From NCBI RefSeq assembly GCF_014635905.1, contig NZ_BMDS01000005.1, positions 148,843-212,842 of the forward strand: DNA of 64,000 nucleotides, read 5' to 3'. Every line of letters starts with the position of its first letter. Within the stretch, counting starts at the first letter, position 1. Shown here piece by piece: positions 18,199 through 26,479 of this stretch. The DNA comes from Limosilactobacillus caviae. Its GTDB lineage: Bacteria; Bacillota; Bacilli; Lactobacillales; Lactobacillaceae. The translations under genes and the position numbers were made by a program. The notes under the pieces are model-generated. The model was not told where the DNA came from and did no database searches. It saw nothing but the letters and a program-made list of their open reading frames with translations.

Positions 18199-19644
18199 AT
18201 GGCATTTGAAGGTTTAACAGATCGTCTCCAAAAGGCGATGGAAAAATTACGGCGAAAGCCTAAAGTTACCGAAGCAGATCTTCGGGAAACGATGCGCGAA
18301 ATTCGTCTTGCACTTTTAGAAGCCGATGTTAACTTTAAGGTTGTAAAAGACTTTGTCAAAACAGTACGTGAGAAAGCCGCTGGAGCCGAAGTATTAAAAG
18401 GATTAAATCCAGCACAGCAAATTGTTAAGATTGTTAACGACGAATTAACTAAACTAATGGGGGAAGAAGCTGTTCCCCTTAACAAAGCTCCGCATATTCC
18501 AACAGTAATTATGATGGTTGGTCTTCAAGGGGCAGGTAAAACAACGACTGCTGGTAAGTTGGCTTTACGGTTAAAAAACGAGAGCAATGCACGTCCGATG
18601 TTTATTGCAGCCGATGTTTATCGTCCAGCTGCAATTACGCAGTTACAACAGGTAGCTGACCAGATTGATGTTCCAGTATTTGAAAAAGGAACAGACGTTG
18701 ATCCCGTTGAGATTGTTCGTGAAGGAATGGAAGTTGCTAAACAAAATCATAATGATTACGTCATTATCGATACTGCTGGTCGGCTTCAAATTGATGAACA
18801 ATTAATGGATGAGCTGGCTAACATTAAAGAGTTGGTAAAGCCAAATGAAATTCTACTTGTTATTGATTCAATGACAGGTCAAAATGCTGTCAACACGGCG
18901 CAAGGCTTTGATGATAAGCTTGATATTACTGGGGTTGTCCTCACTAAATTAGATGGGGATACCCGTGGCGGGGCAGCGATGTCTATTCGTGCGGTTACTG
19001 GTAAGCCAATTAAATTTGTTGGTGAAGGGGAAAAGATGGAAGACCTTGATGTTTTCCACCCAGACCGAATGGCTTCACGAATTTTGGGTATGGGGGACAT
19101 GATGACCCTAATTGAGAAAGCCCAAAAGAACTTCGATGAAGAACAAGCTCAAGAAACAATGGATAAGATGCGTGAAAACACGTTTGATTATAATGATTTC
19201 TTGGCACAAATGGATCAAGTTACTAAGATGGGTCCATTAGAAAATATTATTAAGATGATGCCGGGGATGGCTAATAATCCCGCATTAAAGAACTTAAATC
19301 TTGATCCTAAGCAGTTTGCTCACATTAGAGCGATTGTGCTTTCAATGACACCAGAAGAACGAGAAAATCCAGATATAATGAACCCTAGCCGCCGTCGACG
19401 ATTAGCAGCTGGATCCGGTCGGCCAATCGTTGAGGTTAACCGAATGATTAAGCAATTTAATCAAATGCGAAAGATGATGAAGCAGGTTACAAATGGAAAC
19501 CTCAATGGAATGCAGAATATGTTTGGCGGGCAAATGCCAGGTGGTAAAATGGGTCAGATGGCGATGAACCGAATGGCACGTAAGATGAAAAAAGATAAGC
19601 AAAAACGGATAAAGCAGCTTCGTAAATTACGAAAGAAGAAATAA
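18199..19644 (+). CDS. ffh: Signal recognition particle protein Ffh
   Basis: Ffh is the GTPase subunit of SRP that binds signal sequences and the 4.5S/6S RNA. The 481-residue protein has an N domain, G motifs GLQGAGKTTTAGK, DTAGRLQID and TKLDGDTRGG, and a methionine-rich M domain after about residue 300 with SRRRRLAAGSG, the RNA-binding loop. GGAGGAA precedes ATG. Confidence 0.97.
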   Translation: MAFEGLTDRLQKAMEKLRRKPKVTEADLRETMREIRLALLEADVNFKVVKDFVKTVREKAAGAEVLKGLNPAQQIVKIVNDELTKLMGEEAVPLNKAPHIPTVIMMVGLQGAGKTTTAGKLALRLKNESNARPMFIAADVYRPAAITQLQQVADQIDVPVFEKGTDVDPVEIVREGMEVAKQNHNDYVIIDTAGRLQIDEQLMDELANIKELVKPNEILLVIDSMTGQNAVNTAQGFDDKLDITGVVLTKLDGDTRGGAAMSIRAVTGKPIKFVGEGEKMEDLDVFHPDRMASRILGMGDMMTLIEKAQKNFDEEQAQETMDKMRENTFDYNDFLAQMDQVTKMGPLENIIKMMPGMANNPALKNLNLDPKQFAHIRAIVLSMTPEERENPDIMNPSRRRRLAAGSGRPIVEVNRMIKQFNQMRKMMKQVTNGNLNGMQNMFGGQMPGGKMGQMAMNRMARKMKKDKQKRIKQLRKLRKKK

Positions 19645-19678
19645 TTTCAAAAAAATTAAGCCTGTCAAGAAAAAATAC

Positions 19679-19707
19679 TTTACATTCTATTTGAACACTG
19701 GTATATT
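19679..19707 (+). promoter_or_regulatory. Promoter of rpsP
   Basis: TTTACA and TATATT separated by exactly 17 bp lie 35 bp before the rpsP start in the 98-bp gap after ffh. This is a good sigma-A promoter for the rpsP-khpA pair. Confidence 0.7.
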
Positions 19708-19742
19708 ATTATCTGTTAAAAGAAATCAGGGAGGTGCAAAGA

Positions 19743-20018
19743 ATGTCTGTTAAAATTCGTTTAAAGCGCATGGGTTCAAAGAAGCGTCCATTTTACCGGA
19801 TCGTTGTAGCTGACTCACGTGCCCCACGTGATGGTCGTTTTATTACTTCATTAGGTACTTACAACCCATTGACTACTCCTAAGGAAGTCAAGTTTGATGA
19901 AGGCGCTGTTATGGAATGGTTACAAAAGGGTGCTCAACCTTCAGATACTGTTCGTAACATGCTTCAAGCAGCTGGTGTTATGAAGAAGTACCACGAAGCA
20001 AAGTACGCAAAGAAGTAG
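19743..20018 (+). CDS. rpsP: 30S ribosomal protein S16
   Basis: A basic 91-residue protein beginning [20 protein letters not shown], the S16 signature. ATG 19743 is chosen over an in-frame ATG at 19734 because GGAGGTG at 19730-19736 overlaps the latter. It has its own promoter and is followed 12 nt later by khpA. Confidence 0.97.
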   Translation: MSVKIRLKRMGSKKRPFYRIVVADSRAPRDGRFITSLGTYNPLTTPKEVKFDEGAVMEWLQKGAQPSDTVRNMLQAAGVMKKYHEAKYAKK

Positions 20019-20030
20019 TGATAATTAATC

Positions 20031-20291
20031 ATGGCTGAGACAAATGTAGAGTCGTTAATTCGTAGTTTAGTTATCCCGCTATTAAAGCAGCCACAGGCAT
20101 TATCAATTACTCAGAGCGATGAGGGAAGATATCATCGATACATAATTGATGTTGATCCTAATGATGTCGGTCGGTTAATTGGTCGACAAGGTCATGTTGC
20201 TGCGGCATTGCGAACAGTAGTCGAGGGTGCTCAATCTCAACGGGCTAACTCTAAGAGAGTCCGGTTATTGATTAATGACCATCGTCACTAA
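20031..20291 (+). CDS. khpA: KH-domain RNA-binding protein KhpA (YlqC)
   Basis: The 86-residue protein is a single type II KH domain. The RNA-binding GXXG loop appears in GRLIGRQGHVAAALRTVV. KhpA forms a heterodimer with KhpB/Jag in streptococci and lactobacilli and affects RNA metabolism and cell length. The position between rpsP and rimM is conserved. No strong Shine-Dalgarno is visible (GTGATAATTAATC), so it may be coupled to rpsP translation. Confidence 0.92.
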   Translation: MAETNVESLIRSLVIPLLKQPQALSITQSDEGRYHRYIIDVDPNDVGRLIGRQGHVAAALRTVVEGAQSQRANSKRVRLLINDHRH

Positions 20292-20296
20292 ATTTA

Positions 20297-20326
20297 AAAC
20301 TCCCACACTAATCTGTGGGAGTTTTT
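20297..20326 (+). terminator. khpA terminator
   Basis: AAACTCCCACA pairs with TGTGGGAGTTT and continues into TTG. A compact intrinsic terminator placed between khpA and rimM; the rimM ribosome binding site follows within 10 nt, so it may act as an attenuator. Confidence 0.85.
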
Positions 20327-20345
20327 GCCTTTTTTGGAGGAAAAT

Positions 20346-20852
20346 ATGGAATATTATAATGTTGGTAAAATTGTAAATACTCATGGGGTACGTGGAGAAG
20401 TCCGCGTATTAGCAACTACTGATTTTATTGATGAACGATTTACTGCTGGAAACACTCTTTATTTGCAGCAGGCTGAAGAACCATTGCCGTTAAAAATTGA
20501 AAAGGCTCGACAACATAAAGGCTTTGTTTTAGTAAAGTTTGCGGGATATGACAATATTAATGATGTTGAAAAATTCCGTGACCATGAATTAATGGTAAGT
20601 GCCGATGATCAGCAGCCTCTTGATGATGGTCAATATTACTACCATCAAATTATCGGACTTGACGTTGAAACAACGGATGGACAAAAACTGGGGAAGATAA
20701 AAGAGATTCTATCGCCAGGTGCTAATGACGTCTGGGTGGTAGAACGACCTGAAAAAAGGGATTTACTATTGCCTGTAATTGATGATGTCATTAAAAAAGT
20801 TGATCTTGATCATCAGCTTGTGATTGTTGAGTTAATGGAGGGACTTGAATAG
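20346..20852 (+). CDS. rimM: Ribosome maturation factor RimM
   Basis: RimM assists assembly of the 30S head and binds S19. The 168-residue protein begins [20 protein letters not shown], the family signature, and has a C-terminal PRC-barrel with [13 protein letters not shown] and [13 protein letters not shown] 20346 with TTGGAGGAAA upstream is used; the in-frame TTG at 20325 lies inside the preceding terminator. It is followed 2 nt later by trmD. Confidence 0.94.
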   Translation: MEYYNVGKIVNTHGVRGEVRVLATTDFIDERFTAGNTLYLQQAEEPLPLKIEKARQHKGFVLVKFAGYDNINDVEKFRDHELMVSADDQQPLDDGQYYYHQIIGLDVETTDGQKLGKIKEILSPGANDVWVVERPEKRDLLLPVIDDVIKKVDLDHQLVIVELMEGLE

Positions 20853-20854
20853 TA

Positions 20855-21613
20855 ATGAGAATTGATATTTTAAGCTTATTTCCAAATATGTTTCAAGCAA
20901 CGATGGGAGAATCAATTATTGGAAAGGCCCAGGATAATGGATTCGTTGACATTAATGTGACTGACTTCCGACAGTATACTACTGATAAACACAACCATGT
21001 AGATGACGCGCCATTTGGTGGCGGTGCAGGGATGCTCCTTCAAGCTCAGCCTATTTTTGACGCAATGGATGCAATTCAGCAGCAAACTGAAGGACAATAT
21101 TCAAAGGGACGGGTCATTTTAATGGATCCAGCTGGAAGAAAGTTTGATCAGGCATATGCAAAGGAACTAGCTCAAGAGGATCATCTAACCTTTATCTGTG
21201 GTCATTATGAAGGCTATGATGAACGAATTCGTCAACTGGTTACCGATGAAGCCTCGCTAGGAGATTATGTTTTAACTGGCGGGGAGCTTGCCGCAATGGT
21301 AATGATCGATGCAACTGTTCGGTTTGTACCTGGTGTGCTGGGGAATATGTCGTCACCAATGGGAGATTCATTTAGTAATGGTTTACTAGAATACCCACAA
21401 TATACCCGGCCAGCTGATTTTCGTGGAATGAAAGTACCTGAAGTTTTAACAAGCGGTAACCACCAAAAGATTAAAGAATGGCGGATGCGTGAATCATTGC
21501 GGCGTACCCTCCACCGTCGGCCAGACCTGCTTAAAACCGCTAAGCTCAGTCGGGAACAGCAATTAATGTTAGAAGATATTAAGTTAGATGAAGATCCAAC
21601 TGTTCCGGACTAA
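20855..21613 (+). CDS. trmD: tRNA (guanine-N1)-methyltransferase TrmD
   Basis: TrmD makes m1G37 in tRNAs and prevents frameshifting. The 252-residue SPOUT-class enzyme begins [13 protein letters not shown] and carries [10 protein letters not shown], the trefoil-knot segments [11 protein letters not shown] and [10 protein letters not shown] and the YTRPADF motif. It is co-translated with rimM. In most Firmicutes rplS comes next; here a permease gene intervenes. Confidence 0.96.
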   Translation: MRIDILSLFPNMFQATMGESIIGKAQDNGFVDINVTDFRQYTTDKHNHVDDAPFGGGAGMLLQAQPIFDAMDAIQQQTEGQYSKGRVILMDPAGRKFDQAYAKELAQEDHLTFICGHYEGYDERIRQLVTDEASLGDYVLTGGELAAMVMIDATVRFVPGVLGNMSSPMGDSFSNGLLEYPQYTRPADFRGMKVPEVLTSGNHQKIKEWRMRESLRRTLHRRPDLLKTAKLSREQQLMLEDIKLDEDPTVPD

Positions 21614-21623
21614 GGTGATATGA

Positions 21624-23054
21624 ATGAAAAAAATAATTAAACGCTTATTTCTTAAACAGAATCCGCAAGTTTACGAAGAAAAAGATGCTCAATTAACACC
21701 CAGTCTTCGAACGAGGGATTTAATCGGTTTAGGAACAGGAATGGTTGTTGGAACAGCAATCTTTACATTACCGGGAATTGTTGCTGCTGAACATACTGGT
21801 CCAGCGGTGCCGCTTGCATTTATTGTCGCTGCAATTGGAGCAGGATTATCCGCCTTAGCCTATGCTGAAACCTCATCAGTATTACCGTTTGCTGGTTCAG
21901 CTTTCTCGTGGATTAATGTCCTGTTTGGCGAATTTTTCGGTTGGGTTGCAGGCTGGGCACTCTTAGCTGAATATTTTATTTCAGTCGCGTTTGTGGCTTC
22001 TGGATGGTCCGCATATATGCAAGGCTTTTTAGGAAGCTTTGGAATTAAATTACCACATGCATTAACGGGTGGTTTTAATCCCCATACTGGTTCATACATT
22101 GATATTTTGGCTGCGTTTGCAATTCTAATTGTGGGAGTATTAATCTCACGAGGAGTACATCAAGTAAGTAGGATTGAGAATATTATTGTCAGTGTTAAAT
22201 TATTGGTAATTCTAATGTTCATTGTGGTTGGTGCAACTGCTATCCATCCGCAAAATTATGTTCCATTCCTTCCAGCTCATCAGTCAGGAACAACATTTGG
22301 TGGATGGCAAGGGATATTAGCAGGGACAGCGCAAATCTTTATTGCTTATGTCGGTTTTGATGCAATCGCCGCTAATACTGCTGAAACTATTGATCCTGAA
22401 AAAACAATGCCACGGGGACTGATTGGTACCCTGTTGCTTGGGACGGGTTTCTTTATTGCGGTTTCACTTGTATTAGTCGGAATGTTTAAATATAATCGTT
22501 ATGCAAATAATGCGGAACCGGCTGCCTGGGCCTTACGTCAATCGGGACACTATATTACAGCTAATTTATTATCAATTGTTGCGATTGTTGGGATTTTTTC
22601 CGCTTTAATTGCGATTCTGTTAGCGTCATCTCGGTTAATCTATGCGTTTGGTCGTGATGGGTTATTACCCAAAACACTTGGTCAGATTGATGAAAAACAT
22701 GTCCCTAATCACGCATTATGGATGATTACCGTATTGGCAATGATTTTAGGCTCCGTATTCCCATTTACGTTTTTAGCAACCCTCGTCTCTGCAGGAACAT
22801 TAGTCGCATTCATCTTTGTTTCATTAGGAATCTATGCATTGCGGCCGCGTGAAGGGGTAGATTTGCCGGAAGCACAATTTAAAATGCCGCTTTATCCTGT
22901 CTTGCCCGCAATTTCGGCAATTTTCTCTGCAGTGATTTTTTGGGGCTTAAATACAGATGCGAAAATTTTAATGATTGGTTGGTTTGTAATTGGATTATTG
23001 ATTTATTTTATATATGGAATTAGACACTCAATCATTAATAAAGAAACTCATTAA
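21624..23054 (+). CDS. APC superfamily amino acid permease
   Basis: A 476-residue membrane protein with about 12 hydrophobic segments. The first helix carries the APC-type substrate motif GLGTGMVVGTAIFTLPG, and GFDAIAANTAETIDPEK after helix 7 is typical of the cationic amino acid transporter (CAT/YfnA) branch. The substrate cannot be told from sequence alone. It begins 10 nt after trmD in the same direction and is followed by the rplS promoter, so it probably shares the rimM-trmD transcript. Confidence 0.88.
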   Translation: MKKIIKRLFLKQNPQVYEEKDAQLTPSLRTRDLIGLGTGMVVGTAIFTLPGIVAAEHTGPAVPLAFIVAAIGAGLSALAYAETSSVLPFAGSAFSWINVLFGEFFGWVAGWALLAEYFISVAFVASGWSAYMQGFLGSFGIKLPHALTGGFNPHTGSYIDILAAFAILIVGVLISRGVHQVSRIENIIVSVKLLVILMFIVVGATAIHPQNYVPFLPAHQSGTTFGGWQGILAGTAQIFIAYVGFDAIAANTAETIDPEKTMPRGLIGTLLLGTGFFIAVSLVLVGMFKYNRYANNAEPAAWALRQSGHYITANLLSIVAIVGIFSALIAILLASSRLIYAFGRDGLLPKTLGQIDEKHVPNHALWMITVLAMILGSVFPFTFLATLVSAGTLVAFIFVSLGIYALRPREGVDLPEAQFKMPLYPVLPAISAIFSAVIFWGLNTDAKILMIGWFVIGLLIYFIYGIRHSIINKETH

Positions 23055-23063
23055 ATTTACCCT

Positions 23064-23092
23064 TGAAAGACAAATGAAAACAATGTATAGTA
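23064..23092 (+). promoter_or_regulatory. Promoter of rplS
   Basis: TTGAAA and TATAGT with a 17-bp spacer, 86 bp before the rplS start. It gives a leader of about 75 nt. Confidence 0.7.
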
Positions 23093-23098
23093 GTTAGT

Positions 23099-23165
23099 GG
23101 CTGTTTAGCTGTGAATAACGGTGTTCCGCTGCCCGTGTTAAAGGACATGAATGTCGGCGAAAGGA
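23099..23165 (+). promoter_or_regulatory. Possible ribosomal protein L19 leader
   Basis: The leader between the rplS promoter and its ribosome binding site contains a GACAT/ATGTC hairpin and GC-rich segments. A conserved L19 leader RNA is known upstream of rplS in low-GC Gram-positives and is thought to mediate autoregulation by L19. I assign it from position and hairpin, not from a covariance search. Confidence 0.4.
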
Positions 23166-23177
23166 AAGAATTATATT

Positions 23178-23537
23178 ATGCGTCAAAACAAGTTAATCGA
23201 AAAGATTACTGCTAGTCAATTACGGGATGATATTCCAGAATTCCGTGCAGGTGATACTGTTCGTGTTCACGCTCGGATCGTTGAAGGTTCACGTGAACGT
23301 ATTCAGATGTTTGAAGGTGTTGTTATCAAGCGCCATGGTGCTGGTATCAGTGCTACATACACTGTTCGTAAGATTAGTAACGGTGTTGGTGTTGAACGTA
23401 CTTTCCCAGTTCACTCACCACGTGTTGACAAGATTGATGTTCTTCGTCATGGTCGTGTACGTCGTGCTAAGCTTTACTACTTACGTGAACGTACTGGTAA
23501 GGCTACTCGTATCGCTGAACGTCGTCGCGACAACTAG
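23178..23537 (+). CDS. rplS: 50S ribosomal protein L19
   Basis: The 119-residue protein contains the L19 signature [20 protein letters not shown], followed by [23 protein letters not shown] split across the core. ATG 23178 is chosen because AAAGGAAAG lies upstream and the first residues MRQNKLIEK match the family; an in-frame ATG at 23151 lies in the leader. It is the last core gene before the prophage. Confidence 0.96.
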   Translation: MRQNKLIEKITASQLRDDIPEFRAGDTVRVHARIVEGSRERIQMFEGVVIKRHGAGISATYTVRKISNGVGVERTFPVHSPRVDKIDVLRHGRVRRAKLYYLRERTGKATRIAERRRDN

Positions 23538-23543
23538 TAGTGC

Positions 23544-23576
23544 AGAACCCTTGTGTCTCAAGGGTTCTTTTTTTGT
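23544..23576 (+). terminator. rplS terminator
   Basis: AGAACCCTTG pairs perfectly with CAAGGGTTCT and is followed by seven T. It marks the end of the host operon and the approximate left boundary of the prophage. Confidence 0.93.
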
Positions 23577-23580
23577 TTTA

Positions 23581-23653
23581 AAATTATTTTTAAGGAAAAA
23601 GAAAGAGCAAAAATAATTTTTTAAAGTAAATGGTAGGTTTTTGGTAGGTTTTT
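23581..23653. repeat. AT-rich junction with tandem GGTAGGTTTTT, candidate attL / arm sites
   Basis: Two tandem copies of GGTAGGTTTTT (23632-23642 and 23643-23653) abut the integrase stop codon. Before them AAATTATTTTT and AAAAATAATTT form an inverted repeat (23581-23591 and 23609-23619). Tyrosine integrase arm sites are often short direct repeats beside int, and the crossover core should lie in or near this interval. Without the right junction the core cannot be set. Confidence 0.45.
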
Positions 23654-24782
23654 ATAGTTCATCAAGTTTTGACGCTTCCTTTTCAATTGCTTTTTGTGTC
23701 ACGTGAAGATATATCTGGGAGGTAATCTTACTACTGGAGTGACCAACTCTTTGTTGGATTACATATAGCGGAATTCCTAACTCGGCCATTTTCGAGATGT
23801 GGGTATGTCTGAATACATGAGTACTTAGTGGTTTATTAAGTTTAAGTTTCTTCTTTGCTGATCTTAAAACAGTATTTACTGAGGCAGTTTGAATTGGTGT
23901 GCCATTTTCAGTTGCGAAGATAAAACCTTTGCCATTAGATTTTTTCTTCAGATCAAGATAAATTTGAACGGCTTTCTTTGGTAGTACAACGCTACGGACT
24001 GAGGATGAGGTTTTAGGTGCGTTGCTCTTTTTTTGTTCTTTGATTTTAATTCGTTTATACTCTAATGTACCGGTTATATCTACAAACCAATGGTTGTCCT
24101 TTTGGTAAACATCATCAAAACTTAAAGCGGCTGCTTCGCCAAAACGTAGCCCGGTGAGATATAACCATTCGCAAAGTTCTCCGTAGATACGAGTATTATT
24201 ATATAGATAGTTGAGTACGGCTTTCAGTTCGTCAGCTTCGAGGAACTTATCTTTAATTTGTTGACCATTAGCAGGGGCCTTATAATCAATTTTAACGTTA
24301 TCAACCGGGTTATCTTTTGTATATGAGTGTTTTACTGCATAATCAAATAACTTATGCAGATAGTACTTATATCGTGATACATAGCCACTGGACAACTCTC
24401 TATCCCCATACATTAGACTTTCTAGTTTTTCAGTAATGATAAGCGGGGTAAATTTTTCAACTAAGGCATCGTTGCCAAAAATATCTAGTAAAGTATTAAC
24501 CATTGTTTGATGGCTATAATACGTTGATCTCCTAATTCGTGGCTTTTCATATTCAGTATATTCATCAAGTAACTGCTTGAGTGTAATCCCATGAATTATT
24601 TTTCCGATACCGACTTTTGATAAAGCTTTGGATATGCGATTATCTAGAATAATTTGAGCTTGCTTAGCAGTACTCTTTTTATGGTCTTTCATTGTAATAC
24701 TGATGATTTTAGTCTTATTAGTTAGGGGATCTTTATATTGCTCAAAGAAGCGAAATTTTCCATTGCGTTCTTGCATCCACAT
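23652..24782 (-). CDS. int: Tyrosine site-specific integrase
   Basis: A 376-residue phage integrase. It has an N-terminal AP2-like arm-binding domain (MWMQERNGKFRFFEQYKD), a SAM-like core-binding domain and a C-terminal catalytic domain. Catalytic residues visible are Arg in TGLRFGEAAAL, the HxxR box HVFRHTHISKMAELG, the second His in VGHSSSKITSQ and the nucleophilic Tyr in IYLHV. It would integrate and excise the element at the end of rplS. No excisionase was recognised with confidence. Confidence 0.95.
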   Translation of the reverse strand: MWMQERNGKFRFFEQYKDPLTNKTKIISITMKDHKKSTAKQAQIILDNRISKALSKVGIGKIIHGITLKQLLDEYTEYEKPRIRRSTYYSHQTMVNTLLDIFGNDALVEKFTPLIITEKLESLMYGDRELSSGYVSRYKYYLHKLFDYAVKHSYTKDNPVDNVKIDYKAPANGQQIKDKFLEADELKAVLNYLYNNTRIYGELCEWLYLTGLRFGEAAALSFDDVYQKDNHWFVDITGTLEYKRIKIKEQKKSNAPKTSSSVRSVVLPKKAVQIYLDLKKKSNGKGFIFATENGTPIQTASVNTVLRSAKKKLKLNKPLSTHVFRHTHISKMAELGIPLYVIQQRVGHSSSKITSQIYLHVTQKAIEKEASKLDEL

Positions 24783-24784
24783 AA

Positions 24785-25102
24785 TTAATCTTCTCCAATC
24801 TCCATCATACTTACTGATTCTTCTAAACTATCAAGGATTTCGTTAGTTTCGATAAACTCAATCCATTTATTTCTTGGTGTATTTCTATTGGCTTTCACCC
24901 CCTTATATAACTTGTCGTAAACATTACTGATAAAATCATCAGTATATTTATTTACGACACGTTCGATTTTAGCGTCATTCCAGCGTTTAGCTGGTTGGCG
25001 CTTTTTATTTTTAGCTTCCTGCTCTGTGCGAACTTTATTCTTAAAGATGGCAATAGTTGTTGAGTTACTATCGATATATTCCAGCAGCTCATTTTTATTC
25101 AT
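24785..25102 (-). CDS. Unknown phage protein next to integrase
   Basis: A 105-residue charged protein (from MNKNELLEYID) with no motif I recognise; it is rich in Lys and Asn in the middle and acidic at the C-terminus. ATG at 25102 is preferred because GGGAAGGA lies just upstream, while the longer frame to 25180 would run through a long palindrome. It ends 2 nt before int begins, so it may be co-translated with the integrase and could influence integration or excision; that is only an inference from position. Confidence 0.6.
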   Translation of the reverse strand: MNKNELLEYIDSNSTTIAIFKNKVRTEQEAKNKKRQPAKRWNDAKIERVVNKYTDDFISNVYDKLYKGVKANRNTPRNKWIEFIETNEILDSLEESVSMMEIGED

Positions 25103-25144
25103 AATAAACAGTCCTTCCCGTACATATGTTCTTTTATAGTGCTT

Positions 25145-25174
25145 TTTAAACCGGTCGATTTCGACCGGTTTAAA
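25145..25174. repeat. Perfect 14-bp inverted repeat with TT spacer
   Basis: TTTAAACCGGTCGA at 25145-25158 and its exact complement at 25161-25174 are separated by two bases. It lies between the 105-residue gene and the zinc-ribbon gene on the minus-strand transcript. There is no T-run on either side, so it is less like a simple terminator and more like a very stable hairpin or a protein binding site. Confidence 0.85.
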
Positions 25175-25189
25175 ACTCAAATATTAAAT

Positions 25190-25220
25190 AGCTTTTAATG
25201 TCATCAATTTAGTTGGACAA
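25190..25220 (-). repeat. Intergenic hairpin element copy 1
   Basis: On the minus strand, 4 nt after the stop codon of the next upstream gene, TTGTC pairs with GACAT (four of five bases), with loop ends CAA and GAT, followed by TAAAAGCT. Two similar elements follow the next two genes in the module (26448-26475 and 26979-27008). Confidence 0.7.
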
Positions 25221-25224
25221 GATT

Positions 25225-25818
25225 TTATTTCTTAAATTGTTTTCCACAGTTCATACATACAAAATCAGTTTTCTTTGAATTCTTACCGGCAAAACCGGCA
25301 AGTGGACCAACAACAGTACCGTGTGCTAAAACCGTTCCAGCAACAGCTTTACCAACTGAAAATCCTTTCTTGTGAACTCCGAGTGGTTGTACGTTTGTAC
25401 TTTTACACTTAGGGCATTTAATTTTGCTGCGATTTTTAAGTTGATGTTTTTGAATCTTAAGTTGGTTCTTTTGAAGTTTCAGCTCATTCTTTTGCATTTT
25501 TGCTTCACGTTTTTGCTCTTTTGTTGCTTGACGTTCAGCTTCTCTTGCTTTAGCTTGTTCTCTTATTTCCTCAAACTTTTGATCCCGTTCTTCTTTATCC
25601 TTAGCAATTTCTTCTGGTGTGCGTGTGTCCTTAAATCGGGGTTGTGTCCCCATGACGAGCCAAATCGCTATGAAACAAATTCTTCCCAACCAAGGAATAT
25701 TGAATGAACAAATATTAATTAGCCCAATGATGAATCCGGCGACTAGTCCAGTCGCAAAACCACCAGAAGGATCACCTTTCCAAAATTGTGGTTCTTTCTT
25801 ATTGCTTTCAGTATCCAA
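25225..25818 (-). CDS. Membrane protein with coiled coil and split zinc ribbon
   Basis: A 197-residue protein of unknown function. Residues about 20-57 form one or two hydrophobic helices (GLVAGFIIGLINI and ICFIAIWLVMG). A strongly charged coiled coil rich in Lys, Gln and Glu follows (about 65-130). The C-terminus has two Cys pairs, CPKCKS and CMNCGKQ, about 50 residues apart, with a glycine-rich hydrophobic stretch between them. The start is TTG with GAGG upstream. Position in the lysogeny module suggests it is expressed in the lysogen, perhaps for superinfection exclusion; this is inference. Confidence 0.65.
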   Translation of the reverse strand: MDTESNKKEPQFWKGDPSGGFATGLVAGFIIGLINICSFNIPWLGRICFIAIWLVMGTQPRFKDTRTPEEIAKDKEERDQKFEEIREQAKAREAERQATKEQKREAKMQKNELKLQKNQLKIQKHQLKNRSKIKCPKCKSTNVQPLGVHKKGFSVGKAVAGTVLAHGTVVGPLAGFAGKNSKKTDFVCMNCGKQFKK

Positions 25819-25836
25819 AGTTTAACCTCACAATCC

Positions 25837-26418
25837 CTAATTCTCTTTGATAGTTCCGTCTGGATAAATGCGTAGACTATATTGAGTACCAGTCATAGTA
25901 CCATCGTCAGCAGTTCCTTTAACAAAATAATAGCCATCATTAATGGCTTTACCAGTTGTACCATCAATCATACAGTTCCAATGTATTTTTCCATTTTGAT
26001 CACCATATTTTGCTTTTGCAGCTGCAATAGCTTGGTCAGGTGAGTTAATAACGTTAGTAGTTGAACTAATAGAAGATGATTGATTAGGCTGAACTCTTGG
26101 AACGGTTACTGAAGAACCACCAGATAGCTGAATAGAAGGTATTTTTACATCGGACATACTAAATGAGCTTGCCTGACTTTTAGTAGTTGTATTCTCTGAA
26201 TTATCGTTTCCGTCTACATCTACCGAATCTTCGTCCGCTTCGTTATCATCAAGTGAATCATCATCTTCTGTTAAATCATTGGCCGATTCTTTAGCGAGGC
26301 TTGATGCTTCAGCTTTATCTCGACTTGTAGTGGTCTTATGTGATTGATTAGAACAACCAGTAAGTAGCAACAGGGCTAATGTAGCGGTAGTTCCAACCTG
26401 CCAATAAGTTTTTTTCAA
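25837..26418 (-). CDS. Prophage-encoded lipoprotein
   Basis: A 193-residue secreted protein with a signal peptide ending in the lipobox LLLLTGC, so the mature protein starts at Cys22 and is anchored to the outer face of the membrane. A Ser/Asp/Glu-rich linker (about 25-85) leads to a C-terminal domain with DQAIAAAKAKYGD and a final DGTIKEN. TTG start with a GGGGGGGAG site. Lipoproteins in this position of Gram-positive prophages (e.g. Ltp of phage TP-J34) block DNA injection by related phages; no Ltp-type repeats are seen here, so the role is only a suggestion. Confidence 0.75.
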   Translation of the reverse strand: MKKTYWQVGTTATLALLLLTGCSNQSHKTTTSRDKAEASSLAKESANDLTEDDDSLDDNEADEDSVDVDGNDNSENTTTKSQASSFSMSDVKIPSIQLSGGSSVTVPRVQPNQSSSISSTTNVINSPDQAIAAAKAKYGDQNGKIHWNCMIDGTTGKAINDGYYFVKGTADDGTMTGTQYSLRIYPDGTIKEN

Positions 26419-26447
26419 ACTAAACTCCCCCCCAAATAAAAATTACA

Positions 26448-26475
26448 GCTTTTAACGACATCGGTTATTGGTCAT
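26448..26475 (-). repeat. Intergenic hairpin element copy 2
   Basis: On the minus strand, after a stop codon and a 4-nt spacer, ATGAC pairs with GTCGT (one wobble); the loop begins CAA and ends GAT; TAAAAGCT follows. The stem sequence differs from copies 1 and 3 but pairing is kept. Confidence 0.75.
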
Positions 26476-26479
26476 AGGT

